This document shows positions 1-13,310 of a stretch of DNA of 64,000 bases, one piece after another. The stretch comes from Setoptus koraiensis. Lineage: Eukaryota > Arthropoda. The notes under the pieces are model-generated. The model was given only the letters and a program-made list of their open reading frames with translations. It was not told the origin of the DNA and did no database searches. Positions within the stretch are counted from its first letter, which is position 1; each line of letters starts with the position of its first letter. Location: contig CM106586.1 of NCBI GenBank assembly GCA_048013815.1, forward strand, positions 15,314,001-15,378,000, written 5' to 3'. A program made the translations under genes and the position numbers.

Positions 1-965
1 TAATTTTGATTGATAGCTGCTAGGTTGTTTGGTGTCGGCGATATAATAAAAGGAGTTGTAGTAGTTGTTGTTGTTTTATCGTCACAAGACGAAGACGATC
101 TAGTAGACGTTGTTGAGTCTTGATTATGATTATGGTGAAGATTATGATTATTATGATGATGTTGCTGTTGATAATGTTGGTGCGAGCTTGCAGCTGTTGG
201 TAATGATGTTTGGCCAACAATGTTGATATCTTGATGATTTAATTGTGTTGTCGTTCTACTATTGACATTTGTTGTTGTGACGGTGTTTGAATTAGCTGCT
301 GCTGCTGTTATTGGCCCTAAAGATGGCGTAATATAGGGTGAAGTGTGATGGGCAGGATGATGAGCTTGGTGATTGTTGTGTAGATGATGGTGATGCTGAT
401 GTGGATTTAGGTGTGGTGGTTGCTGTTGATTGGGTTGATGTTGTTGGTGGTGTGATTGGTGTTGGTGGTGGTGTTGTTGTTGCTGCTGTTGTTGATGATT
501 GAGGTGTTGTGCATGAAGCGAATGTTGTTGGTTGGCTGGATGGTGGATGCCATTGTTGATATTGTTGATGATAGCACTGTTGGTAGTATTGTAATTATTA
601 TTATTATTGTTGTTGTTGTTGTTGTGATTTGTTGTGGTTGGCGTGGTGGCCGTAGTTGAGTTTGGGGCCTGCTTTTGGGCCTGTTTCGATTGCCTCTTGA
701 TGGCGCACTGATACTCGGGCACAACACATTCGGGCCTCATTCCAACAGTGAGACACTTCTTGAGTCGACACTCTTGGCATTTCCTTCTCATGTACATGTC
801 AATCTCACATTTGTTTCCATATTTGCACGTATATTGATTGTTTTTAGTGATGGATCGCCTGAAAAAGCCCTTGCATCCCTCGCAGGTGAGCGCATTATAA
901 TGGTAGCCGCTGGCCCTGTCGCCGCATACGAGGCACAGCTCCTCTTGTTGCCTGGTGTCGGTCAT
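1..965 (-). CDS. EcR: Ecdysone receptor, DNA-binding-domain exon (partial, runs off left edge)
   Basis: The exon encodes the DNA-binding domain of the ecdysone receptor, the nuclear receptor that binds ecdysteroid response elements as a heterodimer with USP/RXR. Finger 1 reads C-x2-C-x13-C-x2-C with the P-box EGCKG followed by FFRRS. Finger 2 reads C-x5-C-x9-C-x2-C and runs into the extension [16 protein letters not shown], typical of EcR rather than other receptors. Both fingers lie in one exon without an intron between them. After the domain the frame stays open to base 1 as an Asn/Gln/His/Thr/Pro-rich hinge; the ligand-binding domain must lie beyond the window. The first in-frame ATG is at 965, about ten codons before the first zinc cysteine, and an in-frame stop lies near 1050. 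This ATG may be a genuine short-isoform start or just inside an exon; acceptor-like AGs occur at 981-982 (phase 0) and just before the RQQEELC codons. Family identity is very secure, exon start is not. Confidence 0.93.
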   Translation of the reverse strand, partial: MTDTRQQEELCLVCGDRASGYHYNALTCEGCKGFFRRSITKNNQYTCKYGNKCEIDMYMRRKCQECRLKKCLTVGMRPECVVPEYQCAIKRQSKQAQKQAPNSTTATTPTTTNHNNNNNNNNNNYNTTNSAIINNINNGIHHPANQQHSLHAQHLNHQQQQQQQHHHQHQSHHQQHQPNQQQPPHLNPHQHHHHLHNNHQAHHPAHHTSPYITPSLGPITAAAANSNTVTTTNVNSRTTTQLNHQDINIVGQTSLPTAASSHQHYQQQHHHNNHNLHHNHNQDSTTSTRSSSSCDDKTTTTTTTPFIISPTPNNLAAINQN

Positions 966-1996
966 GCTTGTTTGCGTATGCTGATATCGCGGATATATGT
1001 GATTGGTTGTGTTGTTGGTGTCGTCGTTGTTGGTGTGAGATTGTTGTTGTTGTTTTTTCTATTGTTTGTACTTTGTAAATTGTTAAAAGTTGAAAAATTG
1101 AAAAAAAGTTGTCAAAAATGGTGCTGCTGCTGCTGCACTGTGTGCGTTTCTGCGCGTCTCTTGTTGAGTTGGGTGTCGATGGTGGCGACGGTGGTGTGGC
1201 AATAATACGAGGATGATCGGTTATAACAATTGCAACAACAAAAACTTGTATAAACGGCAATCATAATTCTCTGGTTTGTGACGCAATATGTTGTAACGAA
1301 TTGGCTCTTCGTTTCTTTATTCGATTTGCTTGTTTCATCGACTGCTCACTGTTGGTTGTTTCATCGATTTGTGGCTGCCAAATGCTTGTTGTTTGGTCGA
1401 TTTTGAATTGATACACGATTGCGAGTTGATACACGATTGCTAGCTGATACGCGATTGCTGGCTGATCTGGCTGGTTGGTGTGTCGACGAGGCCGGGAGTC
1501 GCGGCCGGCCCAACGAGAGGCGAATTGGATTAAATTAATGATATTATATAAATTAATAATAACGACGAAATAATGATAATATTAATAGAAATGGTTGCTT
1601 GCTCGGCGGTAGCGGCACTGCAATGAATTTGTAGCTCAACTCAACTCAACTCAACTCAACTAACAAAGTTCGCTTGTGTGTGCGCTGATAAAATTCGATT
1701 GTTCTGCTAGTTTGTCGCTGCTGTCTGTTGCTGCTGTTTGTTCGATGATCGTATATTCGATGATCAAATCATTCGATCGTCGTCGTTCGATCCACTCGCT
1801 AGGCTAGCGAACTAATACTGTCTCACTGAAAATGTATGAGAGCGCGCGCTCTGGGTTCACTTTGATGTCGTTGCTCGCCAACAAACTCTGACTGTGACTG
1901 GCTGTGTGTGTGTGTGATATAAGTTGAAACGACGACGCCAACCACTTTCAAGGTCCTTCGCTCGCTCACTCGCTTACTATTCAACACTAACCATTG

Positions 1997-2030
<34 letters not shown>

Positions 2031-2470
2031 CTATGTGGGCGCATGTGGTGCTGTGTGTACAGTGTGGCGCTCGCAAAGCGGCTGCGATGGTGCTGGCGGC
2101 GCACAGTGGTGCGCACCGCCAGCACACTGCGTGTGTGTACAGTGCACTGCTGCAGTGCTGTGCTGGCAGTGCACTGCTGTGTGTGTGCACAGTGCGCGTC
2201 TGCAACAGTCGAATCGTGCTTAGAGCCTCCACTAGAGCTGGCTGCGGATAAGCTTGTGCCAGCACTCATGGTGCCTACTACAGTGCAGTGCCTACAGTGC
2301 GGCAGTGTGGTGCGCGGTGCAGTGTGTACAGTGCGACTGAGTGGTGCGCGCGGTGCAGTGCGCTGTGTGGTGTGCAGTGGAGAAAAATGAGAGATAAAAT
2401 GTTCGCTGGTGCAGCAGTGCTGCACACACAGTGGAACGGTGGCGGCAGCGGTGGTGCAGGGCAAGAAGCC
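966..2470. other. 5' flank or intron beside the EcR exon, no gene seen
   Basis: Low-complexity DNA immediately upstream (on the minus strand) of the EcR exon: CAA/CAC-rich and poly-A/T patches at 1025-1135, an AT-rich stretch at 1525-1590, a short CTCAA pentamer run at 1636-1660, repeated CGATT/GCTGATACGCGATTG pieces at 1400-1460, and a TG microsatellite. Long open frames here come from the dinucleotide and CAGTGC-like repeats at 2040-2400 and have no recognisable domain. Confidence 0.5.
1995..2030. repeat. TG/CA microsatellite
   Basis: Near-perfect (TG)n run of about 18 units. Similar runs occur at about 2503-2531, 3023-3040, 8730-8750, 14044-14064, 18102-18130, 18738-18762, 39637-39661, 40858-40882, 41620-41648 and 50316-50343. 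CA/TG is the commonest simple repeat in the window outside coding exons. Confidence 0.95.
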
Positions 2471-5400
2471 TTCACTTATAAATAGAAGCCACAACACACA
2501 CGCACACGCACACACACACACACACACACACTGGCACACGGCACACTCAATTGTAGCTGGCTGGGCGCGACTGGCCGCTCGTCGTGTCCGCCACACTGGC
2601 TGCCGGCTGCGCAGCTCGCCCAAAGTGGCACAGCCGAAAGTGGCACAAGCTTGTCTGGGTGCGCAGCCAGCGGTAGGCAGCGAGTCGGGCGGCGAAACAA
2701 GCAGCGAGCAGTCAGGCAGCCAGACCAACAGCCAGACAAACGGCTGGCACTGCAACAGCGACAGACAGACAGACAGCGAAACTAAACGAACTGTGAAGAG
2801 CGGCCACAAAGGGTAAAACAACAACAACAGCAACAACAACAACAACAACGCGATTAGTGGCAGCAAATTGAGAAAGTGATTAAATGGGAATGAAAACAAG
2901 AATAAAAATAAATAACGACTTGTGTGTGTGGCAACGCTGCCAGTGCAAAAAGCGCAAAAAGTGAGCAGCGAAAAATCATTACATGACATCATCATGTACC
3001 AATTTGATTCATGGGCGCAACGCACACACACACACACACGCGGGCTGCCATTTCGCCATTACGCCATTATCGTCGTTTCCAGTTGTCGTCCTGCCGTCGC
3101 TTCCTGCGTCCGCCCGCGCCTGCCGTGCCTGTCCGCCGTCCTGCCGGCCGTCCTGCCCGGCTGCCTGCCGGTCTGTGACAGACTCGCAGTCTGTCTGGCG
3201 GCCCGTTCGTCTGCGGCCCTGTCGCGGCGTCTACGTACGCGCTCGCCCGCTGCACGCTCGGCGCCGCAGTCTGCAGACAGCAGCGCACGTACTCGCGGCC
3301 CGGAATCGGTGCGGCGCGGCGCGCCGGAGTCTATAAAGGCTCGACCTTGGGCGACCCCGCCAGCAGCCAGCCAGCCAGCAGCCAGCCAGTCAGCGGCCGG
3401 CCAGACGGTGCTCGTGCCACACTATCGGGCGCGACAGCGAGAATGCGGGCTCCGTTGCCGCGCTCACGCGCACTGACAGTGAGCGCACTGACAGTGTGCG
3501 TCACAACATCATAGAGTGGCTGGCCAACTCGAGCTCGGCGCTGGGTCGTCGACGCTCGACAGACTCGTTGAACAGACTGTGTTGAACAGAGTCTGTTCGA
3601 CAGAGATCGCTATCGCTCGATGCGTAGCACAGATTCCGAGCCAGCATACGCCGGTGCACTGCCAGTGTGCTGTTGTGAGTGTAGCCGCGATCCACTGGCG
3701 CACTCGCGCGCACCGTCAGCGCACTGCCGAGCGTGAGTGCCACTAGCGACTAGCAGTTTATCGAGCTCAAGGTCTTGCCAAATGCACTGTGAGTGTGTGC
3801 GACGCAACAAGACCGGGGAATTTTCGCGATTCCAGCGAGATTGCCATCGGCTGCACGGCGCACTGACTGCTGGCTGGCTGGCTCACACAGTGAGCCACAG
3901 CCAGCCAGACAGCAGTGTAGACGGAGAGCGGTGCATCGGGCGCACTGTCTGGGCGCACGCAGTGCGCTAAATGGCACATTTGGTGCCTAGATGGAGGGCA
4001 CGTTATGTAAGCCAGGCGCTGCGTACTGTTGCGTAATGTGCACCATGCACTGTTGCTCGGTGCCACAGTGCACGCCAGACAGTGAGTGGCACACATTGAG
4101 CGAGCGACGCCACACCAAGCGACGCCGCAGCCAGCGAGACAACGAGACAGCGAGTCGGAAGCGCTCACTTGTGCGCCATAACTCGATAAGCCTCGACCTA
4201 TCCTCGCTCCAGTATCGGCCCTCCTCCATCCAGCGGCCCGGCTGCCAAGACGCGATCTAGATAAGGTTTAATGTAACCTTGTCTGCGAGTTTGTTTGTGT
4301 TCGGCGAGCCCGAAAGGTTGCCGCTGTCGCTGTTGGCGCTGTTGTTGTTGCTGTTGTTGCTGTCGCTGTTGTTGCTGTTGGCGTCGCGAACGGGGACGGG
4401 AGTGCGTTTCAATTTGTTTGCGGCTCGATGGAAGCCAGAGGCGAGCATCTTGCTCTTGTATGCGTTTTTTCACTTTCAACAAACTGCGCCAGCCAAGCGA
4501 CGCTGAAGCAGCCAGAAACTGCCGCACGGGCACCGCTTGCCATAGCGCACCCACTCGGCCAACTTACGCAAGTGTGAGTGTGCACTATAAGGTTAGCTTA
4601 TAAGGCTGCAGTGACGCAACTCGGCTCGGCGTATCTAGGCCACACAAGACAGACCTAGATTTCGGTGGCGAGCGAAAGTGAGCATGGCGCCGACATGCAG
4701 CGCCACAACCTTAGCCTCTGTCGCTGTTTGCACAGTTAATTTCGCACACACACACACTCTCACTGTCGTCGCACAGTGAAAGTATCGTGCGACCTGGAAT
4801 GGTCGCGTAATCGGCGGGCACCATCAGTTTATGAGTGTCTGTAACTTGCACTGTGAGTAACTGTATCGGTGTCGGCTCGCACTCGCCGTGGCATTAGCCG
4901 TGGCATTAGCCGTGGCATTAGCCGTGGCATTTGCACTCGGGCCGCGGGCCGCGGTCCGCCGATCGCCGCTGGCCAACGACCACCGGCCAACAGCGACCGG
5001 CCGAGCGAGGCACTTAGGCGACGCAATTAGCCTACAATGAAATGGGCGCTAATGCCGCCCGTGCTCGTGCACACAGCTCGGGCACGAGCACGAGCTCGCT
5101 CGCAGTGCGGCGGTCACATCACTGTGCGGCGCCACCGCGAGCTGCACATCGTAATCCGGCCACCCGTTCGCCCGGCTTGCAGGCGGCGCGTTGCACAGCC
5201 AACACAGAATGAACTTGCCCGACGGCCTTGAACTCGCCTCGTAGGGCGCCTGCGCGGCCCCCAATCAACCCCGGCCCCACAAGGGCGCCCGCCTTTGTGC
5301 GGCAGGGGCGCGCGCGTGCCAAGGTGAGCGGCTCGCAATTCGGGCTTCGGGTGCGTCGCGCGGCCAGTTGTTTGTGGCGCGCGTTGTTTGCGTTGTCGCG

Positions 5401-5687
5401 AACGAGCCAGTACCTGCTGGCGCTTGTTATGTAACACACACACACACAGTTACTTGATATAGCGCAGACACAAAGCGTTGCGCTATATCGAGTGCCGCAG
5501 CGCCAGCCAGCGAAAAAGAGCACGCCAAAGAGCGAAAAGAGGTCAAACGCGTCTTTGGCGCTCCCCTTGGCCCTGGCGCGCGGCGCAAGCGCCCACGCCG
5601 CGCACATAAGCCGCGTATATGGTATATGCCTCCTATGCGTGCCGTGCTCTCGATTTGGCCTCTATATACGGGCCCCCGATATGGCGT

Positions 5688-5790
5688 CTGTGTACGGGCG
5701 TCTGCATAGGGCGTCCATGTACGGGCTCCGCATAGGGCGTCTGCACGGGCGTCTGTACGCGCTCTGTACGCGCTCTGGACACGGCGTCTG
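5688..5790. repeat. Degenerate tandem array, GGGCGTCTGTACG-like unit
   Basis: About seven imperfect copies of a 13-18 base unit built on GGGCGTCTG followed by TACG or CATA. Units differ by substitutions and small indels, so the array is old. Confidence 0.7.
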
Positions 5791-8700
5791 GAAGCGCCGG
5801 CCAGCAGTTAGTTAGCGAATTGGCGAGGCCCGCTTTGGCGCTTTCAACGAGGCGCCGAGCAAATAACGTGACGCGAATATCTGCCAATCAACAAACCTCT
5901 ACACTGTTGTCCGGCACGCGCTGCACTTCACCTGTGGGTGCGCGTGCCATTTTTGTACCTGTACGCGCCACACGACACTGCAATGTGTGTGTGTGTGTGT
6001 TCCTATTCCGACAGAGCGAGTGTGTTCTTTTGATTTGATTCACTTCACGGCCGCTCCATATGCCGTGTGCCGATATCATTGTCGTGCCAAACACACAATC
6101 ATACCCAGACGCGCTCGGCCAGTCGCCCAGAAACTCAATTTATAATGCCGTTTTATTGTGTTGCGTAACTGTGCAACGTGCATATTGTGTGTTATTGTCG
6201 GCGCACACACACACACACACACTCAGCGACGACAAACGGGCACGCGAGTGCCCACGACAAACAACCGACTGGCGATAGCTGACGGCCGGACAGCGTGACA
6301 CTGACACTGGGCTCTCGAGCGGGCTCGCTCGTTGCGCAACGCCGTCTCTCATTAATGGTGGCGCTCTCAAATTACCGCTCTGTGACACGCAGTCTGTGTG
6401 CCCGTAAAGTGTTAATTTGAGTTGACAGCGCAGTGTGCCTCATTTGCACTCGCATCTATGCGCTCTGTCTATCGCCGTTTTGCTACGTAATGCTGGCCGT
6501 TTTGCTATGTAAGGCTCGCTGTCGCGCTATGTGAGGCCCGTCGCGAGTGTGCAAGGTCGCCATATAGCACGCCGTTGTGTGGACATTGCGCCCGGCGTGT
6601 TGTTTTTTGTCGTCGCCGTCGATGTCGCGTCACCGTCGAGCTACGTGAACGTTGCCGGCCACGCTCGCGCGGGCCAAACCCGCGCCAGGTGACCGCTGCC
6701 GCATGCAGCGATCAGGCCGATCGAACGGGCCGGTCGTCGGCTCGCTCTGGCAACTGTGCATTCTCGCAATAGATCGGGCCTGTTATTGCTATCGGGCTAA
6801 TACGCCACTCGGCATAGCATGCGTTTCATTATTATTATTATTATATTAGCGCTCGCTCGATTCTTGCCGCGTTGCGCACGTTGCGTCATCTCACAAATCC
6901 CGCTGCCAATCTCGTTGGGCTCTCCGTTGAGCCAGCCAGCGGGTCGCTGTTGGCGGCTGGCTGGGCCGATTTAAACAATTTCCAATGCAATTAACGTAAC
7001 TGTGCGGCGCATGACGCGCGACGTGCGCCTCTGCCAGAAATGGCCTCAGTGTGCCTCTGTGCGCGCCTCTGATAGAAGTAGCCTCAGTGTGCCTCTGTGT
7101 GCGCCTCTGATAGAAGTAGCCTCAGCGTGCCACTGTGCGCGCCTCGCCGGCAACCTTGGCGCGCAGAGCTGGGCGCCGCGAGCTCGCCAAGAGCGCGCGA
7201 GTGTGCCGAAGTGCGTGCCGGTGTGAGTAGACTGGCTTGCCAATGGCGCACAGTGTCACAGTTGAGCCGTGTGTGCCATCAACCTTGGCGGTGCGCCATT
7301 GGTTGTTGCACGCACGCGCCGTGCATAGGTGACTCGATGCAAGATGTTTTTTGTGTAGCCGCGGCATTATTATAATCATGTGAACTTCAACTGTTCGCCT
7401 GTCGACTGTTCAACTGGTCGACTGTTCAACTGTTCGCCCATTGGCAACTGTTGTCGCCAATTGTGGGCGAGCGCGGCGGGCTGTCTGGCCGTTCGCGCAC
7501 AGCGCCGCGTGCGCCTGTCGGCGTGGTGCGTGCCGCTCGCGCGCCACTGTGTGCTGAGACATTGTGATTAGGCCAGGCACGGTTAGGCGAGGCTGGCAAG
7601 ACCGCCAAGAGCGCCAACTGTGCCAGTGGCGGCCGGGGTGTGCGCATGTGCGCGTTTGGCGTGTGTCAGAGCGCGCAGATTGGCCCCATTCAAGTGGGCG
7701 GCAACATTAAGGGCGCGTTGACCCGTCTGTACGGCGTGACCTTGAAGTTGCGTGTGTCGCTGTTGTGTGTCGTTGTTGTTATATCATCTATGCGTACGAC
7801 ACAAGCGAGCGCATATAGAAAGTGGCTTACAGAGAGCGAGCGAGCGAGCGAGAGTGCGACAGTGGAAAAAGCAGCAACTTGCCCGTGTGTCCGCTCAAAC
7901 ACGCTATTTGTGTGTGTGCGTGCGTGTGTGCGTGTGTGCGAGTTGCGCAACAATAAGCGCACACACACACGCACGCACACAAACTGCGAGCCAGGCCCCG
8001 GTGGCGGCATCTGGCGGCTCGCCTAACCAGAGCTGTCTCGCCAGAGCTGGCTGATGAACTTTGCGGCCGCAACAGCGACATCAACAACATCGACGCCGAC
8101 GACAGCGACACCGACGACACCGACACCGACGACCGACAGCAACAGGCCAATTACTGGCAATGGCGTGCCAATAATCCCGGCGGCAATGCGTTGATGCGCG
8201 CCGACTGTATTTAAACGTATTTATACGTATAAATACAAACGTATACAAACGTATGTATAAATAATCGCATTTCGCTAATGCCAGCCACGCAATTCGCTGT
8301 GTGTGTGTCGTGTATCGCTCGTTGTTGTGTGCTCTTACATAATCCTCGCTCACACAGTCGCTTTATGGCCGACGAGACAACATCGGCGGCGCCAGTGTCA
8401 GTGCGCGCGCCATGTCACCTGGGCCAGCAGCTGCCAACACCGACAGGTAGTCGTCGGCGGGTAGTCGCCGCCGGTCGACTCAGGTAGGGGCACGGACACG
8501 CACGGGCCCGCGACACGAGCCGGCATAGCGTGGGCACAATGCGGGCGCCATGGGGGCATTATGCGGTACTATGCATAATGCCCCATGGCATTACGATTAT
8601 TACGATGAGGGCGCGATGGGGGCGCGATACATTGCAACATGGGCACAGTTTCATGGCGCACAATGTTCAACATGTTATGTCACATAGACCGTGTGACATA

Positions 8701-8804
8701 ACACACAGTGTTAATAACACTGTGCCGGTAACACACACACACACACACGCACGCCACCGAGTACAGCGGCCACTGAAAAAACGACGCAATTGATGCAATA
8801 TAAA

Positions 8805-8890
8805 CCCGATATAAACGCGACACAAATGCGATACAAACGCGATACAAATGCAACGCAAATGCAATATAACTGCAGTATAAATGCGGTGCA
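8805..8890. repeat. Degenerate tandem array, GCGATACAAAT-like unit
   Basis: Eight or more imperfect 10-12 base units such as GCGATACAAACGCGATACAA, changing gradually to GCAATATAACTGCAGTATAA at the right end. Confidence 0.75.
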
Positions 8891-9165
8891 ATAATTGGCG
8901 TCTCGGCGATCGTGTGCTCGGGATTGCGTCGGCGAACCGGAGCACAGGTTAATAGCGCGATGGCCATGTACGGGCCGCAGTGGCGTCAGTCGGACACTTG
9001 GCCGCGCTACACTTAGTGTAACACAGTGTGACAGTGTGCCACCACCGTTTACACTGGCAAGCTTGTATTGGGAGCAACGTCGTGGCCGGCAAGCGGCACA
9101 ATTGCGTAATGTCGTAGTGGCGCAATGTCGTTGTGGTGTTGTGACGTTGTGAAGCTGTGGCGTTG

Positions 9166-9216
9166 CGCCATTACGACATTACGACATTGCGACATTGCGA
9201 CATTGCGACATTACGC
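9166..9216. repeat. ACGACATT/GCGACATT tandem array
   Basis: Six near-identical 9-base units, TTACGACAT and TTGCGACAT. The arrangement is symmetric, with TTACG at the edges and TTGCG in the middle. Confidence 0.85.
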
Positions 9217-10252
9217 AAGGTGGCCGGCAAGCGGCATATCGCACAGCGATGCAGCACATTGTCGCTCACGACCGATTCGGCGTGTCGGACACGGTGAGCG
9301 GCGGCGCATAGTCTATGAGGCACACGGTCGCCCGATGGCCGGTGCGGGCGCCCACGAATGGCAAGCAGCATGTTTGCAACCGTATGACACCGTATGATCC
9401 TATTTGCGATGGCTGTGGCTCGCCCAATGCCAGCAGCCACGATAATGGCAGCAACAACGATAATAATAATGGCAATGGCAATGGCGATAATAATGGTGCC
9501 AATGATAACATGATAAATCGCTGGGCCGTTGGCGTCGTCGCACAACAAATACAGTGTACACACAGTGCAAACAGTAAATAGTAATACTATGATACTATGA
9601 TAGTAATGTCCAATTGGCGCTGGCGGTCTTGCCAGCGACATTCCTGTGGCAAGACCGACGCCAGCACAGGGCAAACAAGTGCGCCGCAAACAGCGATGAC
9701 GCCACTGTTTGTCGGCGCACAAGGCTGCCGCTTGTTGCCCAGTCATTATGTAATTGCAATGCATCATTACGATGCCTTGCGAATAGATTGCCCTTGCGGT
9801 CGCTCGCCGGCCTAAGCTCTAACTAACAGGCGCTCTCGGCAGTGAGCGACCGTCATGGGTCTCGCCGGCGAGCGGTCGTCATTGGTTTGGCCAGTGGGCG
9901 GCCGTGAGCGCTCTCAGCGGCGTGAGCGGCCGGCCCGGCGCCGGCGAGCCAGCGCTAATTGAAATCGCTTGTGTGCGCCACTAAAACAAACAAGCGGCAA
10001 CAAGTGGTGGCCAACTGAACCAGCGACACAATTATTTATGAGCGCCGTTTATGGCCCGGCCATAATGGCCGTGCCGGCCCGGCCGCTATCAGCGCTCGCA
10101 TCTGGGCCGGCCGGCACGGTCAGCGGCACCGTCAGCGGCTCGGCGCGAGCGTCGCCGGCATCCAGCGCGGCGTCTCGGCGCGATCCGCAGCGGCCTTGAG
10201 GCCGGCGAGTCGCACATTTGTGGCCCGTCGCGCCTGTGCATGTCTGTCTGTG

Positions 10253-10340
10253 TCTGCACATATCTGTTTATATCTGAAATATCCGTTTGTATCCATTTGT
10301 ATCTGTTTGTATCCGCGTGTATCTGCGTGTATCTGCATCA
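10253..10340. repeat. TATCTGTTTG/TATCCGTTTG tandem array
   Basis: About eight imperfect copies of a 10-11 base unit, variants of TATCTGTTTG, TATCCGCGTG and TATCTGCGTG. Confidence 0.8.
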
Positions 10341-11892
10341 CACCGTCGGTGCGCATTTATGTTGGCGCTCGCCACGCCAACTGATGCGCGCCATTACGCA
10401 AGCGCTGACAAATGATCTGTCGCACCTGTCGCTCGGTGTCGCCGTAACTAGTGCAACCGGTCGCCGGCCAATGTCACTGTTGTCGGCGTTGCCGATGTCA
10501 CTGTTGTCGGCCATGTCGGCTGCCAATGGCAACACAGTTTGCGAGCCGGCATCGCACACCGGCCAGCGCAACAAGTTACGAGTGACGTAATGTCGTTGGC
10601 ATAAAATGTGTGCCACTGGCAGCACACATTTTATCGCAGCTCATGTCGTCTCCACTGCCGACCGATAATGACAGTCTCGCCGGCCAGTGGTCAGCGCACT
10701 GGCATGAGCGGTCGTACCTGTTGCTGGTTTTTGTCACGGCCGTGTGCTGCTGCCTGCCTGTCGCTGTTGTGCGTTGTGGTCTCATTCGGCCGACGCTGGG
10801 ATCGTTACCCGGCTGCCGTCGGCCCGTCCACTCGATCGGCCGCGTCGGCCCGTCCACTCGATCGGCGCCCGATAACGCTCGCGCCCCATTCACACATCGG
10901 GCCGGTTCAATTGGATAGCCGACAGCCTTTCGAGCGGCAGCATCGCTGCCGCTGAATTATCGCTGCTGCCGAACTGGTGGCACCGGCAGTGGACGGCCGA
11001 CCGACCGACTGACCGACCGACTGTCAGGCAGACTGACCGACCGATCGGCCGGCCGGCCAACTGACCAACTGACCAACTGACCAGTGGACCGGTTGACCAG
11101 CTGACTCACACGGCTGGCACAATGTGTGCGCTCGCTGTGCCGACAGTGCATAGATGCCGCCTGCCAGTGTGTCACTGGCGCCAGCATCACTTCCACGTTT
11201 ACATCCGCTTTGGCGCTGGACGCTCGCACCGTTACCGTGCGTTGTCATCTGTTGTTTGTGTGTCATGCGAACACACATAATGTTTGCAACATTCGCCAGC
11301 CGGTCACCGCAACACAACACTGCAACACAACAGCACTGCGACACAACAGTGCAGCACTACAACACTGCACCGCGATGCCACAATGGTGCTGCGACCGCTG
11401 GCGCACCGGCCATTGACAAAGCGCCAGTTGTTCGGCACCGTTCGACGGGGTTCGACGTTCGACGGCGTTCGAAGTTCGGCGTTCGATGTGCGGCGGCAGC
11501 GTCGCGCTGCGAGACGCATTCGGCGGCCGGAGGCGACCGGCTAGGGTTGGCGTGCGCAAAGAGCGCCAGCGGCCGCCGAACGCGCACCGGTGCACCGGTG
11601 CGCCGGCCGAACCGGTGCTCCTCTCTCTCTCTCGCTCTCTCGGGCTTCCCTCGTGCCGGTGCCGGCGCGAGCGGGCAGCAACGCGAGAGAGGCCAGTGAG
11701 CAAAGGTGCAAGGGTGACAGGCAGGAAACGGAGCGTTGGATTAGCCGAACGGCGCAGGGCGCCGATGAATCATGTTCGCGAATGTGCGCTCGAACCGCGA
11801 ATTGCGAATCGATTTGCGTGCGATGGTCGGACTGCGATGCGGCCACACTGCCGACGGAGCCCGCGTCCGATGCGGATCCGACGCGATCGCCG

Positions 11893-11965
11893 CTCGAATG
11901 TTCGCCGGCGTTCGCTGGTGTTCGCCGGCGTTCGCTGGTGTTCGGCGATGCTCGCCGACGCTCGG
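11893..11965. repeat. TTCGCCGGCG/TTCGCTGGTG tandem array
   Basis: Alternating 10-base units TTCGCCGGCG and TTCGCTGGTG, decaying into GCTCGCC units. The same unit type on the other strand gives long GEHQRTPAN-like open frames, which are artefacts of the repeat. Confidence 0.75.
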
Positions 11966-12223
11966 ACGGCCACGAGACGCGAACGCGGCCGCATAATGGA
12001 AGAGTTTCGATTCTTGCGACGCGCCGAGCCTATTCTTGGCCACTTCTTTTCATCGCAATTCAATTGTTCCTCGAGTGCGCTCGAGTTGCTGCCGCTGGTG
12101 TCGTCGCCGGTGTCGTCGCTGGTGCTGCCGTCGCTGGTGTCGCCAAACAAGCGGCAGATATGCCAGATATAGCAGATATCGACAGTGCATAGACAACAAT
12201 AATTGTGCGCCAGACGCACATGG

Positions 12224-12258
12224 CGCATTGTGAATCACAATTTGTGATTCACAAGCGC
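12224..12258. repeat. Inverted repeat with TTGTGAATCACAA arms
   Basis: Two nearly perfect copies of the palindromic word TTGTGAATCACAA lie side by side, flanked by complementary GCGC ends. The whole 35 bases can fold into a hairpin with an almost absent loop. Confidence 0.8.
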
Positions 12259-13254
12259 ACAAGCGGCTTAGGCTAAATTTAGCCCGCTTGACCACTGGTC
12301 ACGCCGGACCGAGACAACGGCGGCGAGCGTCAGCTGAGCGCCGGCCGGCCGGCCGGCCCTTCAGCCCCTCGGCCGTTTGGCGTTGGTGTGGTGCGCGTTT
12401 GCAGCGGGCGATCGGCGGCGGGCAGCGGCCAATTGGCGGCCGGCGGCCGGCAGTGCAAACAATGGCCAATGCACGCACTGGCCAAACCTTTGTGTGCGCT
12501 GCTGACCATTGCGATGGAGCAGCGTCCAAAGGCATCGTAAGCTGATGCGCTGAAGCACTGTCCACCCGACAACAAAAACAGCAAAAACAACAACAGCAGC
12601 AACTTTCACTTTACGCCCCTTGTTTATCACTTGTCACTTAGCGGCATGATTCATGGACGCGCTCAGACCGCTCCGGCCGGCCGGCAGCAAGGCCAAGGTT
12701 GTTGTGCGCCGTGCAACCCGCGAGAGGCAACCCTTTCCATTTCGGGCTTGTTTGCCCGGCTTGTTTGCTCGTCTTGTTTGCCCGGCTCATTGTCCGCCAG
12801 CGACGACAACGACAACAGCGACAACAACGACAACAACGCCAAGGTCAGCAAACACGCCAACCGATGCCAGTGCAACTGGTGCCCATCAGCTGTTGAGTTG
12901 CGGCCAGCGGCCGAATAGTGACAAAGCTGCCCGGAAGTGGCACGGAATGTGCAGCGATGAAAACGCATGCGTTCTTTTCGGTGTGCACGAGCGACTCGCT
13001 GAGGCCATTTTGGCAGGCGACCAGGCACGCCAAAAGGGCCAAACGAGCGATCGGTGAGGCGCAATTGTTCAAACGGATCGTCCGTGCGAACGCGCGTCCA
13101 CTTAGCTGGCCGTGCTCTGACACGTGAGCTGACCATCCACGGTTGTGACTCACAACTTGTGAGGGGCAGCGATGGCCGGAATGGCAGTGAAACGACCACG
13201 GCAAGCACGTGGTTGCCTGTATTTATGCCATGCTTTTGCCTGTATTAGCAGCCA

Positions 13255-13310
13255 GCGACTGACCAGCGACTGATCAGCGACTGACCAGCGACTGACCAGC
13301 GAATCCTTTT
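13255..13310. repeat. CAGCGACTGAC tandem array
   Basis: Five units of 11-12 bases, CAGCGACTGAC with one CAGCGACTGAT variant. Confidence 0.85.

Noticed and set aside
1823..3037. 404-codon minus-strand frame rich in Cys, His and Thr
   Set aside because: It is built from CA/TG microsatellites and GCACTG words, has no domain, and its composition changes wherever the repeat type changes.
2474..3340. TATAAATA (about 2476) and CTATAAAGG (about 3332) as promoters
   Set aside because: TATA-like words by chance are expected; no coding exon, donor or initiator context follows on that strand.
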